Positions 1 through 7,119 of a stretch of DNA of 9,532 nt are shown here, in pieces. The notes beneath the pieces were generated by a model. That model was not told the DNA's origin and did no database searches. It was given only the letters and a program-made list of their open reading frames with translations. Source of the stretch: Polyangiaceae bacterium (GTDB lineage Bacteria > Myxococcota_A > Polyangia > Polyangiales > Polyangiaceae); the NCBI GenBank assembly GCA_025934595.1, contig JAICXU010000063.1:1-9532 (forward strand), read 5' to 3'. How positions within the stretch are numbered: the first letter of the stretch is position 1; each line of letters opens with the position of its first letter. Made by a program: the position numbers and the translations under genes.

Positions 1-859
1 CGACCTCGACCACGCGCACGCCGGATTCGACGAGCCTCCGCGCGACGAGCACACCGCGACCGAAATCGGTGTCGCCGTACATCGCTTGGGTAGCGGCGGT
101 CTCCTTCGAGACGTCGAACGCGCCGATCTTCGGACTGTGCATCATGCGAATGGCTTGGTCGTAGACGGCGCTGCGACCTTGCACCTGCACGTCGTTGTTG
201 TGGCCGTAGAACTCGTCGTCCAAGTCGTCGAGGAGCGATTCGCGTGAATGAAAGCGCGCGTCGTCCACGTCGTGGAAAAACGCGACGTTCTGCGGCGGCA
301 CGGAAGCGTTCTGCACGATGAACGGCCCGTATTCCTTGCCGAGAAATCCCGCGCCGATCGACGGCCCGCCGATGCTCACGAAATTCGGTAAATCCGCGCC
401 TTTCACGCCCACTTCTTCCGCGACCCATCCTCCGAGCGAAGGATGCTGCACGGTAGGATTCGGCGAGTAACCCGTGTGCACGTAATAGCGCGCGCGATCG
501 TGGTTGCCCTCTTTGCTCGACATGTTGCGAATGAGCGAGAACTTGTCGCCTTGCTCCGCGAGCATCGGAAGGTGCTCCGAAATTTCCATTCCGGTCGCGC
601 GCGTCTTCACGGATTTGAATCGCGCCGTCGGGGCACCGGGCTTCGGATCGAACGTGTCGATGTGCGAAGGTCCGCCGTTCAGCCAAAGGACGATGCACGC
701 CTCGGCTTTCGGCGCCTTTGCCGCCGTCGCGCCCGTCGCCGCGAATGCGTCATGTGCGAAGAGGCGAGATGCGAGCATGCCCGCGATGCCGCCCGTCGCT
801 CCCAAGAGGAGGTCGCGTCGAGTCACCGGCCTGGTCCAAACGGGAAGGTGTCGTTTCAT
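1..859 (-). CDS. DUF1501 domain protein with Tat-type signal (3' partial)
   Basis: The reading frame opens at ATG 859 and stays open to the left edge, giving 286 residues; families of this type usually run about 430-480, so the C-terminal third is missing. The N-terminus has a twin-arginine motif, TRRDLLLG at residues 13-20, then a hydrophobic stretch and a likely cleavage site near AFA (38-40), so export in folded form by Tat is predicted. LWLNGGPSHIDTFDPKPG (residues 58-75) is the recognisable start of the DUF1501 fold, which is distantly related to alkaline phosphatases and sulfatases. The biochemical role of DUF1501 is not established. The gene starts 8 bases after the stop of the DUF1549/DUF1553 gene, and GAGGA overlapping that stop is its ribosome binding site, so the two are co-transcribed. 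This pairing is characteristic of the family. Family assignment is firm; activity is unknown. Confidence 0.92.
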   Translation of the reverse strand, partial: MKRHLPVWTRPVTRRDLLLGATGGIAGMLASRLFAHDAFAATGATAAKAPKAEACIVLWLNGGPSHIDTFDPKPGAPTARFKSVKTRATGMEISEHLPMLAEQGDKFSLIRNMSSKEGNHDRARYYVHTGYSPNPTVQHPSLGGWVAEEVGVKGADLPNFVSIGGPSIGAGFLGKEYGPFIVQNASVPPQNVAFFHDVDDARFHSRESLLDDLDDEFYGHNNDVQVQGRSAVYDQAIRMMHSPKIGAFDVSKETAATQAMYGDTDFGRGVLVARRLVESGVRVVEV

Positions 860-867
860 CGTCGTCC

Positions 868-2712
868 TCAGTGCTGGAAGTTGAACTCGCTCGAATTGAG
901 CTGAGCCCACATCAAATCTTCGTAAGCTTGCCGCTTCGCGTCGACGTGCAGCTTGTCGGCCCGTTGCTCGAGCCGCTTCTCGACGTTTTGGAGCGGATCG
1001 CCGTTCGGTGCTTTGCGTGTATTTTTGCCGGCTTTTTCGCCCTTTTTCGGCGCCGTCTGCGCGTCGACGGGTTTGTTCGAGTCGTCCGTGATGACGACGT
1101 CGCGTGGCTTTTGCACGAACGCGACCCACTTCTTGAGCTCGTCGTCGGTCGGCTCGCGCGAGAGAGTGCGCAGCGTCATCTCGCGCACGTGCGCGGGGTC
1201 TCCGCCGGGCTCTTTGACGATGTCGGCGATGGCGAGCGTGGGCAACGCCGACGCTCCGCGGTTGATGAGGTTCCCGTTCATCAGCAGCAACGCTTGTGAG
1301 ATCGTGCCGTCGAACTCGTCGTGGTGATCGCTCATCTCGTCGACGTCGAAGACGAACGAGAATTGACGGCGCATCGCGAACCGCAGCCTGTCGATGTTTT
1401 CGCCGGCCGCCTTCTCGAGCACGTTGTCGAGGTTCGTCGCGCGCGCGACCGAATCGAGGAGCTCGTCGGGCCCGAGCCTTTGCAGTTGGAAATGTCCCCA
1501 CAGCTTTTCGTCCATTTCACCCGGCTGCGAAATGGCATCCGCGCGTTGATACGCCTCGGTCATCGCCATCACGCGCATCAAGTGTTTCAGGTCGTAGCCG
1601 CTCGCGATGAAATCGGCGGCGAATTTGTCGAGCAGCTCGGTGGCCATCGGCGGATTCGATTCGCGAAAATCGTCCACGGGCTCGAAGAACCCGCGGCCGA
1701 CCAGCTGCCCCCACGTGCGATTCACGATCTCTTTCGCGAACCAGGGATTCTTCGGGCTCGTCATCCAATCTGCGAGGGCTACGCGGCGATTCGCCGCGTT
1801 CGAGAGATCGGTGCCGTCGAGCGTCTTCGCAGGTGACTGCTGAATTTGCACGAGATCTGCGGGCGCATTTTTTCCGCCGCGCACCGGATGGTCGACGTCG
1901 ACGAGGTCGAACTTGCGCGTGCCCATGCCTTTCGTTTTGTCGACCGGCTGGGGGCGCGTGCGCGTGAAGAACGCGGCGAAGCTGCGAAAATCCGTCTGCT
2001 TCCACTTTTCGCTTTTGTGGTCGTGGCATTGCGCACACTGGATCTGCACGCCGAGGAACACGCGCGACGTCGTGCCGGCGACGTCGGGAAGATTGTCGAA
2101 ATGCAAAAACCAATTCACGGCGCCGTTGATCTTCGCGTCGTTCGTGTCGCGTTCGGCCTCCGATTTGTCGAACGGCCTGCCGCCGAGGCTGTTTTGGCCC
2201 GTCGCCGTGATGAGCGCGTGCACCATCTTGTCGTACGGAACATTTTTTTCGAATTGCTCGTGGAGCCACGCACGAAACGCGAATCGATCGACGACGCCCG
2301 GGCGCACATCGCGACCGAGGAGAATGCGATCCCACACGTTCGTCATGTGATCCGCGTACGCGGGGCTCGCGAGGAGCGAATCGACGAGCTTTTGCCGCTT
2401 GTCGGGAGATTGGTCCGCGAGGAACGTCTGCACTTCTTTCGACGTCGGGATCACGCCGGTGAGATCGAGCGACGCGCGCCGAATGAAGGTGGCGTCGTCC
2501 GCAACTCCCGCGGGCGTCACCGAATTTTTCTTCCACTCGTTCTCGAGGAGCGCGTCGGCATCGCCCGGTCCCATCAGCTTCGGCGACGGCGGAGGCGGCG
2601 CCCCTTTCGCAGGCGGCGAAGGGCTGCGCGAAGCTGGCGGCGGATTCGATGCGCACGCGGCGACGAGCGCCCCGATCGCGAGCGGAACGATGAGGCCAAG
2701 ATGCGATTTCAT
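868..2712 (-). CDS. DUF1549/DUF1553 lipoprotein with CxxCH motif
   Basis: 614 residues. I chose ATG 2712 because a GGAGGG ribosome binding site lies just upstream and the product begins with a lipoprotein signal (hydrophobic 5-19, lipobox VAAC with Cys20). The frame is open further upstream, but that part is antisense-like shadow over the neighbouring gene. A Pro/Ser-rich tether (24-45) follows the Cys. DUF1549 (PSCyt2) spans about 50-250 and carries FIRRASLDLTGVIPT (76-90) and CAQCH (226-230), a possible c-type haem site. DUF1553 (PSD1) runs from about 309 to the end and carries a WMTSPKNPWFAKEIVNRTWG signature and the conserved tail around DLMWAQLNSSEF. No N-terminal cytochrome c domain (PSCyt1) is present, although many planctomycete relatives have one. 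A Lys-rich insertion interrupts DUF1553 near its C-terminus. It is the first gene of an operon with the DUF1501 gene. The protein is predicted to sit in the envelope; its reaction is unknown. Confidence 0.93.
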   Translation of the reverse strand: MKSHLGLIVPLAIGALVAACASNPPPASRSPSPPAKGAPPPPSPKLMGPGDADALLENEWKKNSVTPAGVADDATFIRRASLDLTGVIPTSKEVQTFLADQSPDKRQKLVDSLLASPAYADHMTNVWDRILLGRDVRPGVVDRFAFRAWLHEQFEKNVPYDKMVHALITATGQNSLGGRPFDKSEAERDTNDAKINGAVNWFLHFDNLPDVAGTTSRVFLGVQIQCAQCHDHKSEKWKQTDFRSFAAFFTRTRPQPVDKTKGMGTRKFDLVDVDHPVRGGKNAPADLVQIQQSPAKTLDGTDLSNAANRRVALADWMTSPKNPWFAKEIVNRTWGQLVGRGFFEPVDDFRESNPPMATELLDKFAADFIASGYDLKHLMRVMAMTEAYQRADAISQPGEMDEKLWGHFQLQRLGPDELLDSVARATNLDNVLEKAAGENIDRLRFAMRRQFSFVFDVDEMSDHHDEFDGTISQALLLMNGNLINRGASALPTLAIADIVKEPGGDPAHVREMTLRTLSREPTDDELKKWVAFVQKPRDVVITDDSNKPVDAQTAPKKGEKAGKNTRKAPNGDPLQNVEKRLEQRADKLHVDAKRQAYEDLMWAQLNSSEFNFQH

Positions 2713-2715
2713 ACG

Positions 2716-2721
2716 CCCTCC
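2716..2721 (-). promoter_or_regulatory. Ribosome binding site that fixes the DUF1549/DUF1553 start
   Basis: On the minus strand GGAGGG lies 3 bases before ATG 2712 (about 4 from the GGAGG core). It supports this start over the open frame that continues to 3141. Confidence 0.7.
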
Positions 2722-2781
2722 AGCATATCGCTGTTCGGGCAACCTGCGCGCGGGCTCCTTTGTTCGCGTCACCGCCGTAAA

Positions 2782-2801
2782 GAAGCCTGTTTGTGGGCTT
2801 C
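2782..2801 (-). terminator. Possible intrinsic terminator after the 2811-3782 gene
   Basis: On the minus strand a perfect 6-bp stem (GAAGCC/GGCTTC, loop of 8) begins 9 bases after the stop codon of the upstream gene and is followed by TTT. The stem is short and the T-tract weak, so termination may be partial and some transcript could run into the DUF1549/DUF1553 operon. Confidence 0.4.
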
Positions 2802-2810
2802 GATCGCTTT

Positions 2811-3782
2811 TTAGAAATGTCCCGTGATGAGCGGGACGGTCTCCGGCACCGGAAGGCGCGGACCTTCGTGCGTCGCGTAGACGGGCACTTTTTTGAAGAC
2901 GTCCTGGCCGATGTCGGCGCTCTTCGGCGATGGCTGTCCGGGCGCGGTGATCGTCTGATCGAGCTTCGTCGATCCATTTCCGGCGACGAGCACGATGCCG
3001 GTGATGACGCCCGCGACGCCGAGGCCCATCATGCTGAGGCCCACGACCTGCGCGCCCGACGTGTCGACGTAGCTGCCTTCCGAGTACGACGTGCCGTGGC
3101 TCGCGAGATTGACGATGCCGACGACGAGCTCGACGAAGCATCCGATCACGAACACGGGCACGCCGACGCCGATCAGCACGATGCCGCCGGCGAAGCCGCC
3201 TTTCGATGCGGGGTCCGCGCTGATGAAGATGTGATCGCCGGGTCTGCCCGCGAGCTTGAACGTGCGCGATGCGCGGACGCCCGATCCCGCGAGGCGATAG
3301 ATGCCCGAGAGCGGCATCTCTTGATCACATGGAGCCGAGCACATCGTCGCCCAGCCTCCTTTGACGGGCTTCCCGGCCGGCGCACCCTGAAGAGTCGCTT
3401 GGCTTTCGAGGTCGACGTCGCCGTCGATGTGCACGAGCACCGTTCCTTGATCGGCAGGAGGCGGCGGCGGTGGCGTGCCCGCGGTGGTCGGCGCCGGTTG
3501 CGCAGTGTTCAGCGGAACGCCGTTGCGAATGATGTGATCGATGACGTCCCAGCGAATGCGCGCGGACTGTCCATTCGACAGCTGCAACGTCACGTGGTCG
3601 CCCGGCAAGATCTCGATGAGGCTTCCTTTGAGCATGCCGCCGTCGCGAAGCACGACGGTGTCGGCGCCGGTGTCTTGCGCGGCGGCGTTGCCCGGCGAAA
3701 AAAAGACGAGCGCGGGGGTGAGCGTGGTCGTGATTTGAAGCGCGGCCGTCAGAATTGTCGATCCTCTACTTAAGCGTTTCAA
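2811..3782 (-). CDS. Exported/membrane protein of unknown function, TTG start
   Basis: 323 residues from TTG 3782, ending at TAA 2811. The TTG start is preferred because AAGGAG sits exactly 5 bases upstream and translation from there gives a good signal peptide (KR at 2-3, hydrophobic 9-28, cleavage near AAAQ 33-36). An ATG at 3842 is in frame but has no binding site and would bury the signal. After the signal, residues 43-86 form a compact beta-rich segment (VVLRDGGMLKGSLIEILPGD) like the small barrel-type 'label with no name' segments I recall at the front of myxobacterial hypothetical proteins. A Pro-rich linker follows (96-109), then a region with two Cys (148, 152; CSAPC), then two hydrophobic membrane segments at about 197-227 and 246-268 and a polar tail. 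I do not recognise a named family and assign no function. Confidence 0.82.
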   Translation of the reverse strand: MKRLSRGSTILTAALQITTTLTPALVFFSPGNAAAQDTGADTVVLRDGGMLKGSLIEILPGDHVTLQLSNGQSARIRWDVIDHIIRNGVPLNTAQPAPTTAGTPPPPPPADQGTVLVHIDGDVDLESQATLQGAPAGKPVKGGWATMCSAPCDQEMPLSGIYRLAGSGVRASRTFKLAGRPGDHIFISADPASKGGFAGGIVLIGVGVPVFVIGCFVELVVGIVNLASHGTSYSEGSYVDTSGAQVVGLSMMGLGVAGVITGIVLVAGNGSTKLDQTITAPGQPSPKSADIGQDVFKKVPVYATHEGPRLPVPETVPLITGHF

Positions 3783-3787
3783 GGTAT

Positions 3788-3793
3788 CTCCTT
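3788..3793 (-). promoter_or_regulatory. Strong ribosome binding site deciding a TTG start
   Basis: On the minus strand AAGGAG, then ATACC, then TTG. This near-ideal Shine-Dalgarno and 5-base spacing is the main evidence for using TTG 3782 as the start. Confidence 0.75.
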
Positions 3794-3854
3794 GGGCGTT
3801 CGGCGAGCTGGCCCGAAGGCATTCGAGCAATCGGCGTTCCACCCCCGAGCAAGC

Positions 3855-3896
3855 ATTCTACGGCTATTTTTAGCGGAAAACGCAGACCCCTGTAAA
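3855..3896 (-). promoter_or_regulatory. Weak candidate promoter region for the 2811-3782 gene
   Basis: The minus strand holds TTTACA (3891-3896), then 18 bases, then TAAAAA (3867-3872). A better isolated -10-like TAGAAT lies at 3855-3860 but has no matching -35. Either would give a leader of roughly 65-80 bases before TTG 3782. The stretch is the most AT-rich part of the 137-base gap between the two genes. This is a motif reading only. Confidence 0.25.
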
Positions 3897-3904
3897 CAAA
3901 GGGG
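3887..3904 (-). terminator. Weak hairpin after the FHA gene
   Basis: CCCCT/AGGGG forms a 5-bp stem with an 8-base loop, 15 bases past the FHA gene stop on the minus strand. A TTTT run follows 5 bases after the stem. It overlaps the candidate promoter of the next gene. It is a poor match to an intrinsic terminator. Confidence 0.25.
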
Positions 3905-3919
3905 CACGCCTCGGAGGGA

Positions 3920-5353
3920 TCAAGCGTTCGCGACGGCGCCCGCGGAGATCATGTCCACGAGGAGGCGCGTGCGGCCGATGATGACTTCGTCGCCGTGCAC
4001 GAGCTCGGCCTCGCCCTGGAGCCGGACGAAGACGCCGGTGCGCGATTCGAGATCGGTCAAGACCACGACCTGCGCCTGCTCTTCGAGCACGCAATGTTGC
4101 TCGGAGACGAGCGGATCGCGCACGATGATGTCGCCGGCGGCCGACCCGATCTGCGCCATGCCGCCCTTCATCACCGCGCACGCACCGAGCGCCCCGCGCT
4201 CGAAGATCTGCACGACGCGGTAGGAGCTCGGCCACTTCGGCGAAGAATAGAAATACGTAGGACCTTCCGTCGGCTCGTCGTCCGCGATCGGATTTTTTTC
4301 GATGCGAAAGAGCTGATCGCCGATGATGAACTCGTCGCCGGCATTGAGCTCGACGCGCGACCGGATGCGCAGAAACGCGCCATTTCCGCCCTCGAGATCT
4401 TCCAGCCAGAGGCGCCCGTCGCGCCACCGGAGCGCCGCTTCGTGAGGATGACAGAATTTGTCACCGGGAAGCGCAACGCCGTTCGGGCCTGCGTAGCTCG
4501 AGCCGGGGCCGATGAGCGTCTCTTCGTCGTAGATCGGATATTGCTCGGGCCCGCCGGAGAGGCTTCGCTGCACTTGCAACGTCGCGAGCACGCGCTTCGT
4601 CTCCGCGCTCGATGCGAGCGGCGCGCGGGCAATGCGCGTGGGCGCCTCCGATGCCGTGGGCGCAACGGGAGCTCGAAGGCTCGGCGGGCCGTCGGCAGGC
4701 GCGCCTTCGCCCTGCTTTTTTCGCGTGAGCTGCTTCACGTTCACGTCGGGCTCGTGCGTGAGCACCTCCATGCCCCCGATCGTGCGTCCTTCGATGATCG
4801 GATCGAATCGCCCGTCGCGCAGCATGAGCAGCATTTCCATCTGCTGCCCCTTCATGAGCGCGCGCACGTATTGCGCGATGTCCGAGCGCGCGACGTGCTC
4901 GTTGTAGTTTCGTTTGTGGCTCTTGATGACGCGTCCGCCGTCCGCGAAGAGGTGCGTGATGATGTGCGGCTTGTCGAGACCCGAGTCCTCCGTCTGCACG
5001 TGGAAGACTTGGCTCTTGTACTTCACGTTGTTGTTGAAGCCGACTTGCGCGCGCCGGAACGACGGCGGCGCCATCTCGCGCTCGAAGCGGCTGATCGTGT
5101 CGGGATCGAAACGCGCGATCGCGGCGTCGAGCTCGGCGTGGTCGCTGCCGACGCCCTCCATGCGCTCGAACGCTTGTTTCGCGACCGGCGATCCGGGGTT
5201 CAGGCGGAGCGCTTCGGCGAGGAGCTGCTGCCCTTCGACGTCGTTCGGTCCCGAAGCGGCGAACGCAGCGAAGATCTGGATCGCCTCGTCGACGCGATTC
5301 CGCTCGACGAGCCATTTTCCGATCTTCAAAGCGGTCGCGCGGGGCGTCGCCAT
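3920..5353 (-). CDS. Protein with helical repeats, unnamed middle domain and two degenerate FHA domains
   Basis: 477 residues, ATG 5353 to TGA 3920. Residues 8-65 look like one or two TPR-type helical hairpins (LNPGSPVAKQAFE is TPR-like). Residues 95-187 form a conserved-looking domain with FNNNVKYKSQVFHVQTEDSG and IITHLFADGGRVIKS. I remember this kind of segment in other deltaproteobacterial FHA proteins but know no name for it. An Ala/Pro-rich linker (215-250) precedes two FHA-like domains at about 264-352 and 378-467. FHA domains normally bind phosphothreonine peptides. Here the first has Pro283 where the binding Arg is expected but keeps His304 and Asn324-Gly325. The second has Ser404 at the Arg position but keeps Ser417 and His420. 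No signal peptide or membrane segment is visible, so it is cytoplasmic. It is transcribed away from the PPP phosphatase gene. No clear Shine-Dalgarno precedes the ATG. Confidence 0.9.
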   Translation of the reverse strand: MATPRATALKIGKWLVERNRVDEAIQIFAAFAASGPNDVEGQQLLAEALRLNPGSPVAKQAFERMEGVGSDHAELDAAIARFDPDTISRFEREMAPPSFRRAQVGFNNNVKYKSQVFHVQTEDSGLDKPHIITHLFADGGRVIKSHKRNYNEHVARSDIAQYVRALMKGQQMEMLLMLRDGRFDPIIEGRTIGGMEVLTHEPDVNVKQLTRKKQGEGAPADGPPSLRAPVAPTASEAPTRIARAPLASSAETKRVLATLQVQRSLSGGPEQYPIYDEETLIGPGSSYAGPNGVALPGDKFCHPHEAALRWRDGRLWLEDLEGGNGAFLRIRSRVELNAGDEFIIGDQLFRIEKNPIADDEPTEGPTYFYSSPKWPSSYRVVQIFERGALGACAVMKGGMAQIGSAAGDIIVRDPLVSEQHCVLEEQAQVVVLTDLESRTGVFVRLQGEAELVHGDEVIIGRTRLLVDMISAGAVANA

Positions 5354-5364
5354 ATTCCCGGGCG

Positions 5365-5393
5365 AGGGTAGACGCCCGCTACTGATCGATCAA
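5365..5393 (-). promoter_or_regulatory. Candidate promoter for the FHA gene
   Basis: On the minus strand TTGATC (5388-5393) is followed by exactly 17 bases and TACCCT (5365-5370), which ends 11 bases before ATG 5353. Four of six -35 and three of six -10 positions match the housekeeping consensus. The start of transcription would fall within a few bases of the ATG. Confidence 0.3.
5383..5392. promoter_or_regulatory. 10-base perfect palindrome TGATCGATCA in a divergent intergenic region
   Basis: The palindrome lies between the FHA and phosphatase genes and overlaps the candidate -35 of the FHA gene, a suitable place for a repressor site. A palindrome this short can occur by chance, so operator function is only a possibility. 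Confidence 0.25.
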
Positions 5394-5448
5394 GGTTGAC
5401 GACAGCGATTCTCCGGACCTTGGCGAAAGCGTACCATCGACCTCACGC

Positions 5449-7113
5449 ATGATTACCTTCAGCCAAGATCCGAATTTGGCCGAGAGCCAGATGCAGGCCG
5501 TGATTTTTTACCTCACCACGTTCGGCTACATCGACGGCGATTTCGACACGAGCGAGAAGAGCTTCGTGCGCGAATACATTCGCAGACTCGTCACGCTGCG
5601 CGCCACGAGCGCGATGCACGGCACCGATCCGAATCTTTTGAACGAGACGATCGAGAAGTACACGCGCCACTTTTGCGAAGTGTTCGAGGCCACCGACACG
5701 CGCATCAAAGAGCTTTTTTTGGAGCCCGTCGCGAAAGACGAAGACCCGCAGAACTTCGTGATGACGAAGCTGAAGCTGCGCTGCTTCGAGATCTTCCAGA
5801 GCTTTCCGAAAGACGCGCAAGACTCGCTGATGAGTGCGATCGACGAGCTCGTGATGGCGGATGGTGAGGCGCATCCTGCGGAGCTGAAGTTCCGCGCCGA
5901 GCTCGCCGATCTCTTGGCGACCGAGCACGAGCTCGAGCTACTCGACGAAGACGCGGACGAGCCGAACGTGCGCGTCGAGGCGCCACGACACACGAAGTCG
6001 AACGGCGCGACGCACCCGTTTTTTTCGCCGACCGAGCTTCCGTATTCGGAAAATCCCGCGGAGGTCGAACGGCAAGTCGCGGGCGATTTGGCGCTCCTCC
6101 AGAAGGCGCGCGCCGTGCTCGAGGATCAGCGCGCGCGCGGCAACGGGATGCTCGCGGGCAAAAAATCGATGGCCGAGCTCGACGGAGGACCGGAATTTCT
6201 CGACGGTCACGTCTACGTCGTTCCGAAAAATCCCGAGCGCATGTACGAGCTCCTCGTCCTCGGCGACCTGCACGGTTGCTACAGCGTCCTCAAAGCGGCG
6301 GTGATGCAGTCGCGCTTCTTCGAGAAGGTCGACGCCTTCCGCTCCGACCCGCACAAGTACCCCGAGCCGAAGCTCATTTTGCTCGGCGACTACATCGATC
6401 GCGGGCTCTTCTCGCTGAACGGAGTCTTGCGCGCCGTCTTGCAGCTCTTCGTCACCGCGCCCGAGCACGTCTACGTGCTTCGCGGAAATCACGAATACTT
6501 CGTCGAATACAAAGGCAACGTGTACGGCGGTGTGAAGCCGGCGGAGGGCATCGATGCCTTGAAGCCCTTCGTCTCGGTCGACGTGCTTCGCGAATACATC
6601 GCGTTCTTCGAGGCCATGCCGAACATGCTCCTCTTCGACCGCACCCTCTTCGTGCATGGCGGCATCCCGCGCGATCGCTTGATCAAAGAGCGTTACAAAG
6701 ATCTCTCGAGCCTCAATGACGCCGACATGCGCTTCCAAATGATGTGGAGCGACCCGAGCACGGCCGACGTCGTGCCGAGCGATTTACAGGACAAATCGGC
6801 TCGATTTTCGTTCGGCAAGCTCCAGGCGCGAGCATTTCTTCAGCGCCTCGGCGTGACCACGATGATCCGCGGGCACGAAAAAGTGAACGACGGATTTTCG
6901 CAGTCCATCGACGACGAGCAAGTGAAGGTCTACACGCTCTTCTCGGCCGGCGGCGCGACGAACGAAGATCTTCCGCAAGACTCGAGCTATCGAACGGTGA
7001 CGCCGATGGCGCTGACGATTCGCTCGGACGCGAACGGTCTCGAGGTCACGCCATGGGCGCCGGACTACGCCACCTACAACGCGCCCGACAAGAACGCGTT
7101 CTTCAAGATCTGA
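5449..7113 (+). CDS. TerB-like domain fused to PPP-family protein phosphatase
   Basis: 554 residues, ATG 5449 to TGA 7113. Residues 15-175 are helical and resemble TerB/DjlA-type modules: an acidic DGDFDTSEKSFVREYI segment near 29-44 and ADGEAHPAELKFRAELADLL near 137-156. A linker (about 180-265) leads to a PPP metallophosphatase core with all signature motifs in order: GDLHG (272-276), GDYIDRG (313-319), RGNHE (345-349), HGG (403-405) and RGHE (474-477). These supply the two-metal site and catalytic His348 of Ser/Thr phosphatases of the PP1/PP2A/bacterial type, so an active phosphoesterase is expected. Bacterial PPP enzymes can also hydrolyse nucleotides, so the substrate is open. No export signal is seen. 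The divergent FHA gene suggests a shared phospho-signalling role. No clear Shine-Dalgarno is present. A palindromic element follows the stop codon by 6 bases. Confidence 0.93.
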   Translation: MITFSQDPNLAESQMQAVIFYLTTFGYIDGDFDTSEKSFVREYIRRLVTLRATSAMHGTDPNLLNETIEKYTRHFCEVFEATDTRIKELFLEPVAKDEDPQNFVMTKLKLRCFEIFQSFPKDAQDSLMSAIDELVMADGEAHPAELKFRAELADLLATEHELELLDEDADEPNVRVEAPRHTKSNGATHPFFSPTELPYSENPAEVERQVAGDLALLQKARAVLEDQRARGNGMLAGKKSMAELDGGPEFLDGHVYVVPKNPERMYELLVLGDLHGCYSVLKAAVMQSRFFEKVDAFRSDPHKYPEPKLILLGDYIDRGLFSLNGVLRAVLQLFVTAPEHVYVLRGNHEYFVEYKGNVYGGVKPAEGIDALKPFVSVDVLREYIAFFEAMPNMLLFDRTLFVHGGIPRDRLIKERYKDLSSLNDADMRFQMMWSDPSTADVVPSDLQDKSARFSFGKLQARAFLQRLGVTTMIRGHEKVNDGFSQSIDDEQVKVYTLFSAGGATNEDLPQDSSYRTVTPMALTIRSDANGLEVTPWAPDYATYNAPDKNAFFKI

Positions 7114-7119
7114 GAAGTG

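Noticed and set aside
1846..2814. 322-codon open frame on the plus strand
   Set aside because: It is the antisense shadow of the DUF1549/DUF1553 gene, with runs of Arg and no recognisable motif.
1517..2977. 486-codon open frame on the minus strand
   Set aside because: It is a shifted frame inside the DUF1549/DUF1553 gene, almost wholly Arg/Ser/Ala, and conflicts with the motif-bearing frame.
2713..3141. N-terminal extension of the DUF1549/DUF1553 frame up to 3141
   Set aside because: It is Arg/His-rich low-quality protein overlapping the end of the neighbouring gene. The lipoprotein signal and ribosome binding site fix the start at 2712.
2793..3773. 326-codon open frame on the plus strand
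   Set aside because: It is opposite the TTG-started exported protein; composition is biased to Arg, Asp and Ala with no domain.
3863..3876. Hairpin-like CGGCTA-TTTT-TAGCGG (approximate)
   Set aside because: Only three closing pairs survive before a G/G mismatch, so it is too weak to call a terminator.
3995..5371. 458-codon open frame on the plus strand
   Set aside because: It lies opposite the FHA gene and encodes Arg/Glu/Val-rich sequence without domains, a typical antisense shadow in high-GC DNA.
5938..6738. 266-codon open frame on the minus strand
   Set aside because: It is antisense to the PPP phosphatase core, whose five catalytic motifs settle the coding strand.
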